Source: a virus
DNA length: 29,694 bases
Reading direction: 5' to 3' (one strand)
IMG/VR virus record: IMGVR_UViG_3300036770_005530
Coordinates: 1 to 29,694 of that record
The notes beneath the pieces are model-generated. The model did no database searches. It was not told the origin of the DNA and worked only from the letters and a program-made list of their open reading frames with translations. Of this stretch, positions 1 through 11,071 are shown one piece after another. The stretch's first letter is position 1. Each line of letters opens with the position of its first letter. Both the position numbers and the translations under genes were made by a program.

Positions 1-3000
1 GATAAGTTAGAATTACTTGTATAAGGTGCTGAAACTACTATTTTATTCCCATCTTCTGAAACTAATAGCTGTTCACCAAATCTAGAATTTGTTGATATTA
101 CACTAGGTACAGTAAGTGTTTGTATATAAGTATCTTTGTTGAAAATATATACTGCCCCGGTATCTTGATTTTTTCCAGGTGCCGCTATAGCAACAACTGA
201 ACCAGATCTATTTCCAGAGATGCTATAACCCCACTGATCTCCAGTAGAAAGAGCTACAGGAGGTAATAATTCTAAATCATAGGTTGAAGTTGTTATTGTT
301 ACTTGATCAGATTCAGCATTTAAAGAATAAGCATATACATTACCTGTCCCAGTACTAACCGAACTAGGTGCACCAACTATCAATAGTTTAGTTGAGGTAT
401 CAGACTGAACATAAACGCTAGCTCCAAATCTCTGATAATTAGAAGGAGTAGGGCTCAATAATATAAATTCTGTTTTTTCTTTAAAAAGTAATGGGTTTAT
501 ACTACTAATCTTTAATACACCCTCTTCATTTAAAACAGATGCTGTTTCAGTACCAGTAGAATATCGCACACCCCCGATTGATCCGGCATTTTTCATTCTG
601 CTAGCATAAGGGGCTCCAACAAAGAGTAAACCATAATCAGTATTATTAAAGTTCAAATCATCATAATATAATGTATCACCGAAGTAATTTACACTATTAT
701 CATTATAGCTTATACTTTCGTTTAAAGTATATTTTAATTTTAATACAATATTATCATTTATGACTTCATAAAAATAAACGCTTCCGTATTTTGAATTTCT
801 TATTTCTTGTGGAGCGCTAACTAATAATACATTTGAATTTTTCTGTTTGAATATTTTTTTACCAAACTGATCTGTATTAGCGCCAACCTTTACTTTATTA
901 AATGAAGGATTATAATTTTTAGTTTTTTTGTAAACTTCCCATTTACCATTTATATTCTTATCAATCCAATAGTTAGTTCCATATGGAGAACTTAAAAGTT
1001 TATAATCTGGTATTATATTATTATAATTATCAAATCTTAAAGAAGCAAATTTAAACAATAATCCAGGAGAATCTAAACTTGATTCTAAAATTTCATAATC
1101 ATTAATAGTTTTTGTTATAACAAAATCAGAAAGAGATGCAATTCTTGCTACCTTATAAACACCATTTGATGCTGAGTCAAATTGAACTATAGATATTATA
1201 TCACCAGATTTTAAATTGTGAAATTTATCTGTTTTAAAAGTTATTTCAGTATTATCAAAATTGGAGTTAGCTGAAACAATGCGCACTCCAGTGTTTTCAT
1301 ATCTTAAAACATCCCATTCTCTAAAGTTTTTATAACCAATCCATATTACAGTATTTTCTTGAATTAAAGAATTATTTGCTATATCTATTAAACTATCTTC
1401 ATTTAATGCAGTAGCATCTATATCATCCAATCTGACATATCCAGCCGATTTTAATTTAAAGTTATTATCATCAAATGTAGAATTCAATGTTATAAAAGTG
1501 GTTGAACTTACATAATCATCAGGTTTCAACACTATCTGTGATGGTGTTTGATATGATATCAAATCGTTCGGAACACTAACAAATTGATCAACAAATTTTA
1601 TTATTTGTGGATTTTCATAAAAAGTACCTTCTACTAATGGGAATTCTATTTCTTTGAATGTTTCATATGACCCAAAACTTCCTACCCTAAAAGCCCACTC
1701 TTCTTTGAAATCAATTTCACCTTGTAAATTTTTTAAAGTTGCTTTAGCTAACTTTGTTAAAGAATTTTTTGTTCCTTTTTCCTTAATAAAACCTTGGTAA
1801 AATTTATACTGTGCAATTTTATCAGAGAAAATATTGTTCAAGAATACTCTAGGAGTATATCCAGTTAAGTGCTGGGCCATATCATTTTGTGCTTGATCAA
1901 AATTATCAATATCAAGACTATAAAAATCTTCAATTTGATTTATTTTATAATCAAAGTTTGGCAATAAATCATCATCTGGCTTACTAGATAACAATACCCA
2001 ATCATTAAAATCAAACGTATTAGTTCCTGCTATATTTCTTTTTGCTGAATAGAATTTGTTAGCATATGAAACAGTATCAGCATACTTATAATCTCTATAT
2101 TCTGTCCATTCTAAAATTTTAGCAGAATCATACACGAAACCAGGGCTATTAAAATCTCCATTCCAATTACTTGTTTTAAAGCCAGTTACTTTAACTCGTT
2201 GTTGTCTATATCCAGTTTCTAAATCAAGTATAGTATCATTAAATATTGTTTTATTATTAAACACGATTGCATGTTCTTTTTGAACTGCATTTAATCTAGC
2301 AAAATAAATTCCACTTAAATCATTTGTAGTTTTTATTACACAATATTCATCATCTCGATTTACAGTTATAAAATTTTTAGGATATGGTAGACCATTTACT
2401 TGTAATAAACCATAATCATAAAACTTATTAAAGATATCATCTATAACACTGTCAGTAATCTTAAATTTTACTTGATTAGAAAATGGGCTAATACTTATTA
2501 AACTGTTATCCGCCCAATTTTGTGTTGTCCAATATAAAAACTCCTTTGCAGAAAAATTCCAATCTAAAATTTCATTTATATTTTTATTATAATCATCAAA
2601 TACAAAACCATTATGCTCTAACCAAGCACCATATCCAACTATTAAATCATAAACTTCTTGTATTGTTTGAAGCTCTGTTCCATATTGAATTATGGTTTCT
2701 TTATTATCAAAATTTTTCGCTAATTGAACTGTTGCACCACCAATTATCGGTAAACTTGGTAATACTTGAAAATATGATGTATTAAATTGACCATCAGATC
2801 TATGATTTACTCTAACTCTATAAAAATTATTTTTGTAAAATACTATTTGACCCTGTTGATAAAATTTACCATATGTCGCAGTGGCGGCTGTTGTGGTCTC
2901 TGCATTTGATAAATTTATTGATGCGGAAGAATTGTCATCACTCCAATTTATATAAGACTCAGATATTCCACCAACAGTTATAGATTGAGTCGTTACATTT

Positions 3001-6000
3001 CGTTGAGGGGCAAAAATAGTGAAATATGGAGATGTTTGATCATACCCTTTTACAATAAATTTACCATTTAGCTTTTGTATTATAATTCCAGAAATTCTAA
3101 ATGACTTAGTTGGATTACTTTCATTTAAAACAATTCTATAGTCTTCATTCGGTAGTATAGATCCTGGATTATTTGATACTGGATCATACGCATCCATTAA
3201 AATCTGTATTTTATTTTTACTAGTAAAACCGCCAATTTTATAATAGAGATTTATATCATAATTATTTAAATTTGAAATAATTTCACTAATGTAGTTAACA
3301 TTTAAATATTTCCCATACTCAGCAATATAAACACTAAATCCACTAGTCAATACGGAAGTGTTATTGGGCACTTCTACATTTTTTAAACTTAAAAATTTAT
3401 TTAAATCTCCATATGTAACCTGATTGGCAATATTCTTACTCAATCTAGATACATCATACATTAAACTACAATAAGTGGCTGGTTTAGTTAAAGCTAATAA
3501 TTTTTGAACCGCAAAAGGCCAACTAGAGCTTTTTCTCCAAACATTTTCTGGTGGAGCAAAATCACCAAAAACCCAATTTAATTTTTGTTTGGATGGGTTT
3601 ACATTAATTATACCAATTTCAACTGGAGTTTTTAAATTTCCACCTTCATCAACTGGTAACACTAAACTTAAATTTTTTCTTATATATAGTTTATCAATTC
3701 CTTGTCTATCACCCTGTTTTATGATACCATTTTCTATATCATTCCATAAAATTTCATTGTTTGATGTATATGGAGCTGGACCATATTCTTCATCCCACCA
3801 AGAAGGTTTTATAGAAAATCCTAACATTTCCCACGGATGTGTATGTGGTCTATCGGTATCATATAGGAATTTATATATATTTCTCCAATATCCTGAAGTT
3901 GGAATTTGTATACTTTGTATATATGCGTCTTTATAATTCCACGTAAATGAATTTGTTATATCAAATATTGAATTTTTTGTGTGGTCAACACCATATAAAC
4001 CAACCCATTTAAAGAAATTTTTCTGCAATACTTGATTAATTTCTAAAGTATTATAATCAGTTTTTCTAAAAGCTGAAGGTATAATTGAATTATAGTCTAA
4101 AAATTCATTTTTATATGTAGATTTTATATTATTAAATACACGTCTTTCATATTCAATTAATACATCATCTCTATAGTCATTAAACGCTATTGTTATACTA
4201 CCATCATGACCTTGAATTACCTTTGTTTCCCCATCAATATATGTACTATCATATAAAAATTTTGGTTCAAAATTAGGATATAATCCTAATTTTGTTGGGG
4301 TTGGTGGTATATAACACCCTTCAGTATTACTGTAAAATACTATTTCTATTTCGTCACCAGATACTAAATCTACTAGCACTTCTATAGATTCATCATTAAT
4401 AAATTTGTACTCTGTTTCATTGATTAATTGAGTTCCATTTTTATATATTAAAATACTTTGTAAACTCAGATTATCTAAATTAAAATTTATAGGTATCGGA
4501 AATACATTATTAATTGTATCCACAACTCTATATTTTTTTGAAACTACATCTGAACCATAACCCAACATATCAGAGTAGTAAAAAGGACTTTTTAAATCTT
4601 TATTCTGATTTATATTTTTTAAAGCTTTATCTAAAATTTTACTAGGCGTAGTTTCATCCGATATTTCAGATATTGATTTTAATAAAGCCATCTTGAATTG
4701 TGAATATTGCAAATCACAAAAATCTATCGCATCTAATATACTATTTTCTTTTTTACCAATAAAAAATTCAGAAAAAACAATAGGATTTTTAGATGCAATT
4801 ATTCTATTTGCATACAAATTAATATCACTTATATCTCTTAATTTATAAGTACTATTGTTATTAACATTTTCAATAGCAGATTTTAAGTGATCGCTGATTT
4901 CACTTAATGTTAATTCATTAATAGCAGTATTATTAGGATTATTAGATAAACTTAGGGGTGTTTCGTAATATCCATTATTTTTAGGAGTATCTGACGTAAA
5001 TATTTTTAGTAAAAGACTTGTATTTGTTGATACGGTATTTGTAAAATTAATATATTTTGATTTATTAACATTTACTATTTCATACTCTGTTTTATCTACT
5101 TTTTTATTATTTAAGTATGCATTTACTAATATAGTTTCATTACTAATAAAATTAACCGAATCAATAAGAACTGAAGATGTACTAGAAGCTACACCCGTAT
5201 TTTGTATTATGGGAGATTTGTATTCATATGCAGAATCCCATGAATTTTTAAATTCTGTATTATTAGTATTTGTAACTTTTAGATACCCATTTTCAGTACT
5301 TAATTGCCTTACTACTTCATTATTATAAAAAATATTAAAAGTATCTGTCATTAAATAACTTTTGAATACGTAGCTGCCGATACCTACACTATTTTCAAGT
5401 TTTATGTTAAGCCCTAAAATTTTATCAAAAATATTCCCTTCTGAATATCCAAATAATTTTGTTCCTTTAAAGTCAGAATCATCACGAACATAAGATTCGC
5501 CGTTATTATCAAATACATCAAATAATGGAGCTTGATTCAACTGTGTATGTTGCTGCCCATATATCCATTTTGTACCATTAAACCACCAACTTGATCCTGT
5601 ATATTCAGCACCACTGTTTATACAAACTGTTGGACTAATTTTGTCACTCAAATCATCTTTTAAAATTAAATTTAAAACTTTTTTATTATCCACAAAATCA
5701 TAGTGAATTTCAAATATTTTACCTTGAACTAAAGGATCTGCATCTTCATTAAAAATTACAGTATTACCTTCTTGAAGAAGTTCCTGATCAACATAATAAC
5801 CAGCAGAACCTTCCACATTACTAAAGACATCAGTTGTGGTAACATCTATATAATCAACATTATCTATTCCGTTTATACCGAAATTAAATAGTTTAATATT
5901 TGGTTTAAATTCAATAATAGGACGAACCGCTCTTTTGTCAATAGGAAATACAGGCAATTGTCTATTGTAGAAAGCAGATTGTTCAATTATATCTTTATGA

Positions 6001-7142
6001 AACCATCTGTTATATCTAGACCATTGATTTAAATCTCTACTAGAACGATTTATTGTTATGTATTCAGGATCTAACGGAAGATTTTTAAAAGAATCAAATG
6101 GATAAGTATCAAACGGTGTTGAATCAAAATTATCATTATATATATCAGCTATAAAATCACCTGAAATTAACTTTTCATAATCAACTAAAGCTATTTCGTT
6201 ACCAACACCTTCAACAAAGAAATCTTTATTTCTATATTTTTCAGGATAAACTCTGCCACCAAATCGGACTTTCATCCCATTTGATAACTCAATATTATTC
6301 CCAGATTTATAATATTTTTTTCCTACTATTTCTTTTTCTACATCCAAAAATGAATTTTCATCAAATGACTTGACTATGATTTTTCCTACAGTAGAAGGAG
6401 AATCTTTACCTACATAATATAAAAGATCTGGAGTATTATCATCTATTATTATAGATAATATTCCTGTACTAGTGCCATTGTTGGTAACACCTTCATTGTA
6501 CAAATTACTAGATCCGCTTATAGTAGGTTGAGTTTTTAAATAAAATTGATATTGGCTGTTTATATCAAAATTATATGTATTACCTCTATACAAAGTTATT
6601 ATGGGATCTTCCTCTAAACCAGTGGGAGTAAATACAAATGAAGTCAATGCCTCATTATCTACTACTGTATATGTACTGGTTGTATCCGCAATAAGACCTA
6701 CTATTTTTATAGGCTGTGGTCCTGTTGGCAACCAGTAATAATCTTGATAATTTACAAATTTATCAAAATCTATAAATGGATTAAATGAATAATGGTCAGT
6801 ATTGAAAAGAGAATTTAAATTTTTAATGTCACCATTATTAAATTTAATTTCATTTATAAGATCATCATAACTTACTGTATCAAGAACATTATTTAAATTA
6901 TCTTTTAATATTAATGCTGGTTCAAATTGATAATTTGATTTTAATACATCTTTCTCATTAATATAAAAATCTTGATTTGAATTAAAATTAGGAGTTAGTT
7001 TAGATCCTATAAATCCATCTAAACGTTCAATTTCCGGTTTTTGAATTAATTGATCAATAGTACCTGATAAAAATTTTGAATTTTTATCAGTTCTTAAAAA
7101 TTCAGGCAACAAATTTACAGATTTTATTTTTTTATTAGACAT
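1..7142 (-). CDS. Giant baseplate/tail structural protein in the gp7 position, C-terminus beyond left edge
   Basis: Open minus-strand frame of at least 2380 codons, starting at the ATG at 7142-7140 and running off the left edge. The ATG overlaps the gp6 stop (ATGTCTAA), and GGAATT lies just upstream, so translation is probably coupled. I translated most of the frame by eye and met no stop. The N-terminus (LLPEFLRTDKNSKFLSGTID...) and a central segment containing DRPHTHPWEMLGFS resemble, from memory, the large virion structural proteins that follow gp6 in marine T4-like phages. A middle block has QHLTGYTPRVFL and YQGFIKEKGTKNSL. From about residue 2080 the protein has FG-GAP-type repeats (VLLVSAP, GLLFVGAP, KLLIVGAP, VVAIAAP, KIVVSAP), several preceded by a Gly/Phe/Trp strand such as RFGASV or RFGEQL. 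This is the pattern of integrin-alpha beta-propeller blades. By synteny it takes the place of T4 gp7, a wedge subunit of about 1030 residues, so it is more than twice as long. Receptor or sugar binding by the propeller is inference. Confidence 0.88.
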   Translation of the reverse strand, partial: MSNKKIKSVNLLPEFLRTDKNSKFLSGTIDQLIQKPEIERLDGFIGSKLTPNFNSNQDFYINEKDVLKSNYQFEPALILKDNLNNVLDTVSYDDLINEIKFNNGDIKNLNSLFNTDHYSFNPFIDFDKFVNYQDYYWLPTGPQPIKIVGLIADTTSTYTVVDNEALTSFVFTPTGLEEDPIITLYRGNTYNFDINSQYQFYLKTQPTISGSSNLYNEGVTNNGTSTGILSIIIDDNTPDLLYYVGKDSPSTVGKIIVKSFDENSFLDVEKEIVGKKYYKSGNNIELSNGMKVRFGGRVYPEKYRNKDFFVEGVGNEIALVDYEKLISGDFIADIYNDNFDSTPFDTYPFDSFKNLPLDPEYITINRSSRDLNQWSRYNRWFHKDIIEQSAFYNRQLPVFPIDKRAVRPIIEFKPNIKLFNFGINGIDNVDYIDVTTTDVFSNVEGSAGYYVDQELLQEGNTVIFNEDADPLVQGKIFEIHYDFVDNKKVLNLILKDDLSDKISPTVCINSGAEYTGSSWWFNGTKWIYGQQHTQLNQAPLFDVFDNNGESYVRDDSDFKGTKLFGYSEGNIFDKILGLNIKLENSVGIGSYVFKSYLMTDTFNIFYNNEVVRQLSTENGYLKVTNTNNTEFKNSWDSAYEYKSPIIQNTGVASSTSSVLIDSVNFISNETILVNAYLNNKKVDKTEYEIVNVNKSKYINFTNTVSTNTSLLLKIFTSDTPKNNGYYETPLSLSNNPNNTAINELTLSEISDHLKSAIENVNNNSTYKLRDISDINLYANRIIASKNPIVFSEFFIGKKENSILDAIDFCDLQYSQFKMALLKSISEISDETTPSKILDKALKNINQNKDLKSPFYYSDMLGYGSDVVSKKYRVVDTINNVFPIPINFNLDNLSLQSILIYKNGTQLINETEYKFINDESIEVLVDLVSGDEIEIVFYSNTEGCYIPPTPTKLGLYPNFEPKFLYDSTYIDGETKVIQGHDGSITIAFNDYRDDVLIEYERRVFNNIKSTYKNEFLDYNSIIPSAFRKTDYNTLEINQVLQKNFFKWVGLYGVDHTKNSIFDITNSFTWNYKDAYIQSIQIPTSGYWRNIYKFLYDTDRPHTHPWEMLGFSIKPSWWDEEYGPAPYTSNNEILWNDIENGIIKQGDRQGIDKLYIRKNLSLVLPVDEGGNLKTPVEIGIINVNPSKQKLNWVFGDFAPPENVWRKSSSWPFAVQKLLALTKPATYCSLMYDVSRLSKNIANQVTYGDLNKFLSLKNVEVPNNTSVLTSGFSVYIAEYGKYLNVNYISEIISNLNNYDINLYYKIGGFTSKNKIQILMDAYDPVSNNPGSILPNEDYRIVLNESNPTKSFRISGIIIQKLNGKFIVKGYDQTSPYFTIFAPQRNVTTQSITVGGISESYINWSDDNSSASINLSNAETTTAATATYGKFYQQGQIVFYKNNFYRVRVNHRSDGQFNTSYFQVLPSLPIIGGATVQLAKNFDNKETIIQYGTELQTIQEVYDLIVGYGAWLEHNGFVFDDYNKNINEILDWNFSAKEFLYWTTQNWADNSLISISPFSNQVKFKITDSVIDDIFNKFYDYGLLQVNGLPYPKNFITVNRDDEYCVIKTTNDLSGIYFARLNAVQKEHAIVFNNKTIFNDTILDLETGYRQQRVKVTGFKTSNWNGDFNSPGFVYDSAKILEWTEYRDYKYADTVSYANKFYSAKRNIAGTNTFDFNDWVLLSSKPDDDLLPNFDYKINQIEDFYSLDIDNFDQAQNDMAQHLTGYTPRVFLNNIFSDKIAQYKFYQGFIKEKGTKNSLTKLAKATLKNLQGEIDFKEEWAFRVGSFGSYETFKEIEFPLVEGTFYENPQIIKFVDQFVSVPNDLISYQTPSQIVLKPDDYVSSTTFITLNSTFDDNNFKLKSAGYVRLDDIDATALNEDSLIDIANNSLIQENTVIWIGYKNFREWDVLRYENTGVRIVSANSNFDNTEITFKTDKFHNLKSGDIISIVQFDSASNGVYKVARIASLSDFVITKTINDYEILESSLDSPGLLFKFASLRFDNYNNIIPDYKLLSSPYGTNYWIDKNINGKWEVYKKTKNYNPSFNKVKVGANTDQFGKKIFKQKNSNVLLVSAPQEIRNSKYGSVYFYEVINDNIVLKLKYTLNESISYNDNSVNYFGDTLYYDDLNFNNTDYGLLFVGAPYASRMKNAGSIGGVRYSTGTETASVLNEEGVLKISSINPLLFKEKTEFILLSPTPSNYQRFGASVYVQSDTSTKLLIVGAPSSVSTGTGNVYAYSLNAESDQVTITTSTYDLELLPPVALSTGDQWGYSISGNRSGSVVAIAAPGKNQDTGAVYIFNKDTYIQTLTVPSVISTNSRFGEQLLVSEDGNKIVVSAPYTSNSNL

Positions 7143-10100
7143 TATTAATTCCGCTATCCGTAATTATAGAAGTAGTTTTTAACTGTGATGCTGTTATTGC
7201 ATCAATTATTTCAATATCAAATACTGTTGCACCATTTACAAATATTTCATTACTTAAACATGTAATCTCATATAAACTTCCAAAATTAAAATTACCTTTT
7301 GGAACTATTATGAAATTCAAAATATCTGGAGTAAGCAAATTCATAACATAGGTTGATAATTCACTGAAATAAAAAGTTTGCCCGAAATCCCAATTTTCTA
7401 AACTAAAAAATTCTTGCATTGCACTTAATATTCTAGTTTTTATTTCATTATCACTTATAAATCTAGATGAATTTCTCACAGCTTTAAAAGTCGCTCTTAA
7501 ATTAGATTCTGCTTTATCACCAAATAGTACCTTATATTTAACTGGATGAAAAATTATCTCATCACTAATTGTTTTTATTGGTTCTAAAAATGAAGAATAA
7601 TTTTGTTCTAAACTTTGAACAGTAGGAGCCAATGGTTCATTACCCTGACCGGATAGTAGCCAACTTCTATATTCCCTATCATAATCAGAAGTTAACAAGT
7701 ATATATCTATTATATTACTCTTACTAGGATCTATTCTTCTTTCATCGCTGCTGTTATGAACATAATGAAATTTTAAGTCAGTCCTTCCTGGATATGCAAA
7801 ATAATCAGATTGCAATATCCATGGATCTGATAAATTTGAAACATTCTCATCATATTTTTTGACAACATTGTATGATGGATTATAAAAATAATATAATGTA
7901 CTTGTACTTGGTATACCAATAATATCACTTGGAGTAGGATATGCCTGAATATCTTCATCAATTAATTGATATCTTAATCCATCAGATAATTTTTTGAAAT
8001 ATACAAATTTATCATTAAACCCAGTAGTAGTGCTGGTTGTTAATGGTTCTACCACATTATTAAATGAATCTGGATCTAGAATTTGCCCATAGTTATTAAA
8101 ATCATAAAAACTTATTTTTATTTTTTTATTATTAACATACCCATCAGGTTCTACAATTGACCCATCAATTTGCCATGAATAGTCTTTTCCTAAACTACCA
8201 AAAGTGGCTGTATTTGCCGCAAGTATCGGAGTAACTGAATTATTAAATGATAATATATCAATTTTATCTTTAATCAATTTATTGCTTATAAAATCATAAT
8301 TTGTATTACTATCATCTATGAAAAACGTTGTTTCTTTTTCACTTTCGAAAATAAATTCTATAAATCTATGTCGAACTGTATAATTTATACCATTCCAAAT
8401 AAATGCTATAACCCAACTGGAATCTTTATTGGTATTGTCAATATTTCCTTGATATACTAAACTAAATGGATTGGCTATATCTAAATTAGTATCTAAAATA
8501 ATATTCCAAGTTCTTGAAATTCTATTAAAAGTAATTCCAAAATTTCTTTGATTTAAGCACAGATTTATCAATTCTGTTTCAAAAGCAAATGATAAACTAT
8601 CCACAAATTTAGGTATAACTAAAGTTGGTATAGCACCAGTTGGTATTACTTCGCTAAATTTTACTGGACCCGTTCCATTATCCAACGTTCCTTGACCACC
8701 ATTAGATCCATCACCTATAACTTGAACAACTTTAGCCCATATATAATTTTTAGTTTTATTTGTTTGTGTAGAAACTATAGATCCAGATGCAGAAAAAAAC
8801 TGATCTTGTCCCGTATTTGTTTTTGGTGCTATAAATTTAACCAACGCACCATCAGTAATATATCTTAAATTGTTTATGCCAAATGAACCTATATTAATTG
8901 GTGAAGGAACTTGAGTTGTATCTTCAAAATAACCATTAGATTCACTAGCTGTTTTTGTCACTTGATTCCAAGTAATATTAAGTGATGTTAAATCAATCCT
9001 ATCATAATTTTCCAAATAGAAAGATCTAAGTTCTTTTGAAGAAATTATAGGAGCTAATTTACTTTTAATTACTTCATAAATTTCATTTCTATTAATAAAT
9101 TCAAAAGTAAAATTAGATTCTTTTTGATCTTTATATATTATACCGTCAGATGCAAATATATTTGTATTACCAAATCTACCAGTTGAATCATTCAAATCAT
9201 AAAATTTACTAATTCCACTTGAAATTCTATTTACACTTTTAACTTTTAATATATCATTAGCAACCGTCAATGGAGCAATATTATAATCTTCCGCAGTAAC
9301 CATTCTATTTTGAGTATAATATGACTGCGGGGCTTTATTTTGTATACTTTGATTACTCTCTGCACCAGAACTGTTATTAATATTATATTGTAATGATAAT
9401 ATCATCGTTAATGTATGACTTTGCCCAGATTTATTAAAATATGGAATTTCTATTTGTATACCTGACATTTGTTCAGGTTTTATAGTATATGTCAAACCAT
9501 TACTTTGTCTGTAAAATACTCTAAATGATCCTTTTGGTAAATCACCAAAACTTCCATCAGCAAAGTTTAAATCAACTTGATCTAAATCACGGGATGTAAC
9601 ACTATAAATCTTTCGTTCGTTTTTGTTTAAACTATTGTATATTATATTATTGCCTGCTATAGCGGGCACTTTTTTCCACAATGTATCATAATTTCCATTT
9701 GAGTCTAATTGCCATAACCATACATCAGTATCATTAATGTTTGTTATGTTTACTCCAACTATTTCATTAGGGACTGGAGTATCTAAAGTAAAATTGGTTA
9801 ATCCCAATGAACCCTGTTTAAATAATACGAAAAATCCAGTATTTGAACTACTTGATCCTTGATTATCATTTCTAAATAACAAGCTGAATGTAGTATTTGG
9901 TTTTGGTGTTTCTTCATACACTGAAGTAGAATTACTAAATGAACATGGGACAATTTCAAATTCCATGTTAATACCATTTACATTTTTTGTAAATGAAAAT
10001 ATAGGAACATCAGTATTTGAACTATTAATTCTATATTGTTCTGTTAAAATACCACCAACAATACTTCTATCATATGGTTTACCAAAAGAGAAAGTACCAC

Positions 10101-10590
10101 TCATGGCAGAATTAAGGATCGTTATAAATTGTTGATACCAATTTAAATTAGAAGGATCGTTCCAATTTATATAAGAATTTGCTAAATTTATTCCAGAAGC
10201 ATCAATAACTGAATCAGTTGTAGATACTGATGTTAACTTTAAAAATCCACTCGCGGGCACATTTCTTTTAGGTATATAACTTATCAATTGTGCTAGTCTT
10301 AAAATGCTATCTCTACGTTGTGCAGTTTCTAAAAAATTTTCTCTAGCGTTTAAATCAATTCTAAAACTTAAATTCTGTCCCAAATACGCAATTAAATCAA
10401 TAAGTGCAATATATTCACTTGAATCTATAAAGTCATTAAAATCTTCAGGATAATTTTGCTGAAGATATTGCACCATTGTTCTTCTAAGAGTTTCGAAATC
10501 ATAACTCTTAAAATCGGCATTTCTGAAAGATTGATAAATCTTTTTCCAATCTTCAGTTACTAATAATTTATTTTGGGTAGATGGAATCAT
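7135..10590 (-). CDS. gp6: Baseplate wedge protein gp6
   Basis: This 1151-residue protein is the gp6 wedge subunit, which in T4 forms the inner ring joining the six wedges and contacts gp25 and gp53. The first 130 residues are diagnostic: DFETLRRTMVQYL, DSSEYIALIDLIAYLGQNL and ARENFLETAQRRDSILRLA, followed by SYIPKRNVPASG. This is the conserved helical core shared by T4 gp6 and baseplate J-type proteins. The C-terminal third has a second conserved block (LEPIKTISDEIIFHPVKYKVLFG). T4 gp6 has about 660 residues, so this one carries roughly 500 extra, mostly beta-rich, in its middle. It lies 36 bp after gp25 and overlaps the next gene by 8 bp. I see no Shine-Dalgarno upstream of the ATG; instead a late-promoter octamer sits 9 nt away. 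Confidence 0.95.
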   Translation of the reverse strand: MIPSTQNKLLVTEDWKKIYQSFRNADFKSYDFETLRRTMVQYLQQNYPEDFNDFIDSSEYIALIDLIAYLGQNLSFRIDLNARENFLETAQRRDSILRLAQLISYIPKRNVPASGFLKLTSVSTTDSVIDASGINLANSYINWNDPSNLNWYQQFITILNSAMSGTFSFGKPYDRSIVGGILTEQYRINSSNTDVPIFSFTKNVNGINMEFEIVPCSFSNSTSVYEETPKPNTTFSLLFRNDNQGSSSSNTGFFVLFKQGSLGLTNFTLDTPVPNEIVGVNITNINDTDVWLWQLDSNGNYDTLWKKVPAIAGNNIIYNSLNKNERKIYSVTSRDLDQVDLNFADGSFGDLPKGSFRVFYRQSNGLTYTIKPEQMSGIQIEIPYFNKSGQSHTLTMILSLQYNINNSSGAESNQSIQNKAPQSYYTQNRMVTAEDYNIAPLTVANDILKVKSVNRISSGISKFYDLNDSTGRFGNTNIFASDGIIYKDQKESNFTFEFINRNEIYEVIKSKLAPIISSKELRSFYLENYDRIDLTSLNITWNQVTKTASESNGYFEDTTQVPSPINIGSFGINNLRYITDGALVKFIAPKTNTGQDQFFSASGSIVSTQTNKTKNYIWAKVVQVIGDGSNGGQGTLDNGTGPVKFSEVIPTGAIPTLVIPKFVDSLSFAFETELINLCLNQRNFGITFNRISRTWNIILDTNLDIANPFSLVYQGNIDNTNKDSSWVIAFIWNGINYTVRHRFIEFIFESEKETTFFIDDSNTNYDFISNKLIKDKIDILSFNNSVTPILAANTATFGSLGKDYSWQIDGSIVEPDGYVNNKKIKISFYDFNNYGQILDPDSFNNVVEPLTTSTTTGFNDKFVYFKKLSDGLRYQLIDEDIQAYPTPSDIIGIPSTSTLYYFYNPSYNVVKKYDENVSNLSDPWILQSDYFAYPGRTDLKFHYVHNSSDERRIDPSKSNIIDIYLLTSDYDREYRSWLLSGQGNEPLAPTVQSLEQNYSSFLEPIKTISDEIIFHPVKYKVLFGDKAESNLRATFKAVRNSSRFISDNEIKTRILSAMQEFFSLENWDFGQTFYFSELSTYVMNLLTPDILNFIIVPKGNFNFGSLYEITCLSNEIFVNGATVFDIEIIDAITASQLKTTSIITDSGINNV

Positions 10591-10599
10591 ATATTTTAA

Positions 10600-10607
10600 T
10601 ATTTATT
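10600..10607 (-). promoter_or_regulatory. Candidate late-promoter octamer (AATAAATA) before gp6
   Basis: The minus strand reads AATAAATA, matching the NATAAATA late -10 element, with only 9 nt between it and the gp6 ATG. With T4 geometry (octamer at -13 to -6) transcription would start about 4 nt before the ATG. The octamer is common by chance in AT-rich DNA, so this is tentative. Confidence 0.35.
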
Positions 10608-10626
10608 ATAGAATAAACTATGGATA

Positions 10627-11064
10627 TTATTGTGTTATTAAACCTAATTGTTGGTCAAATGCAAGTTTTAAATTAGCTGTTTGATTAGTACCATTCATCT
10701 GTAATGTTATTTCCAGCAAATAACCATTAGGATATTCAGTCAAATCAATCTGTATCGGAGTAGCTCTAGGATCGTAGTTACAAATAGTATTAATATCTTT
10801 TTTTAAAAGTTCAGTTGTTTCCGGCGTAAGCGGATCCATTAATAAATTCCATATTATGGAACCAAAAGATGGATTCATCAATCTTTCACCTTTTTTTGTT
10901 CTAAAATGATTTATAATATTTTGTTTAACCAAATCTAAATCAAATAATTTAGTACCCTCAGTATTGGCGTTAACTGAGCTAAATCCTTTGTAGAATTGAG
11001 TTATTTTGAAATTTTTTTGATACACGCTTTGTGGATCATTTATTTGTATAGATTTGTATGGCAT
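10627..11064 (-). CDS. gp25: Baseplate wedge protein gp25
   Basis: A 145-residue member of the GPW/gp25 family, close to the 132 residues of T4 gp25. In T4-like and R-type tails this protein links the inner baseplate ring to the first sheath ring and helps trigger contraction. Diagnostic residues are the central NPSFGSIIWNLLMDPLT (around 64-80), preceded by a helix ending in FRTKKGERL. The C-terminal half (ITLQMNGTNQTANLKLAFDQ) matches the family's beta-sheet. It sits between gp5 and gp6, the usual order in marine T4-like phages. The ATG at 11064 has no clear Shine-Dalgarno; an AATAAATA octamer overlaps the gp5 stop just upstream. Confidence 0.95.
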   Translation of the reverse strand: MPYKSIQINDPQSVYQKNFKITQFYKGFSSVNANTEGTKLFDLDLVKQNIINHFRTKKGERLMNPSFGSIIWNLLMDPLTPETTELLKKDINTICNYDPRATPIQIDLTEYPNGYLLEITLQMNGTNQTANLKLAFDQQLGLITQ

Positions 11065-11071
11065 ATAATAC

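Noticed and set aside
3589-3936. A 115-codon plus-strand open frame, and similar ones at 2522-2785, 12864-13250 and 14925-15434
   Set aside because: They lie antisense to long, clearly coding minus-strand genes and look like mirror frames of those genes.
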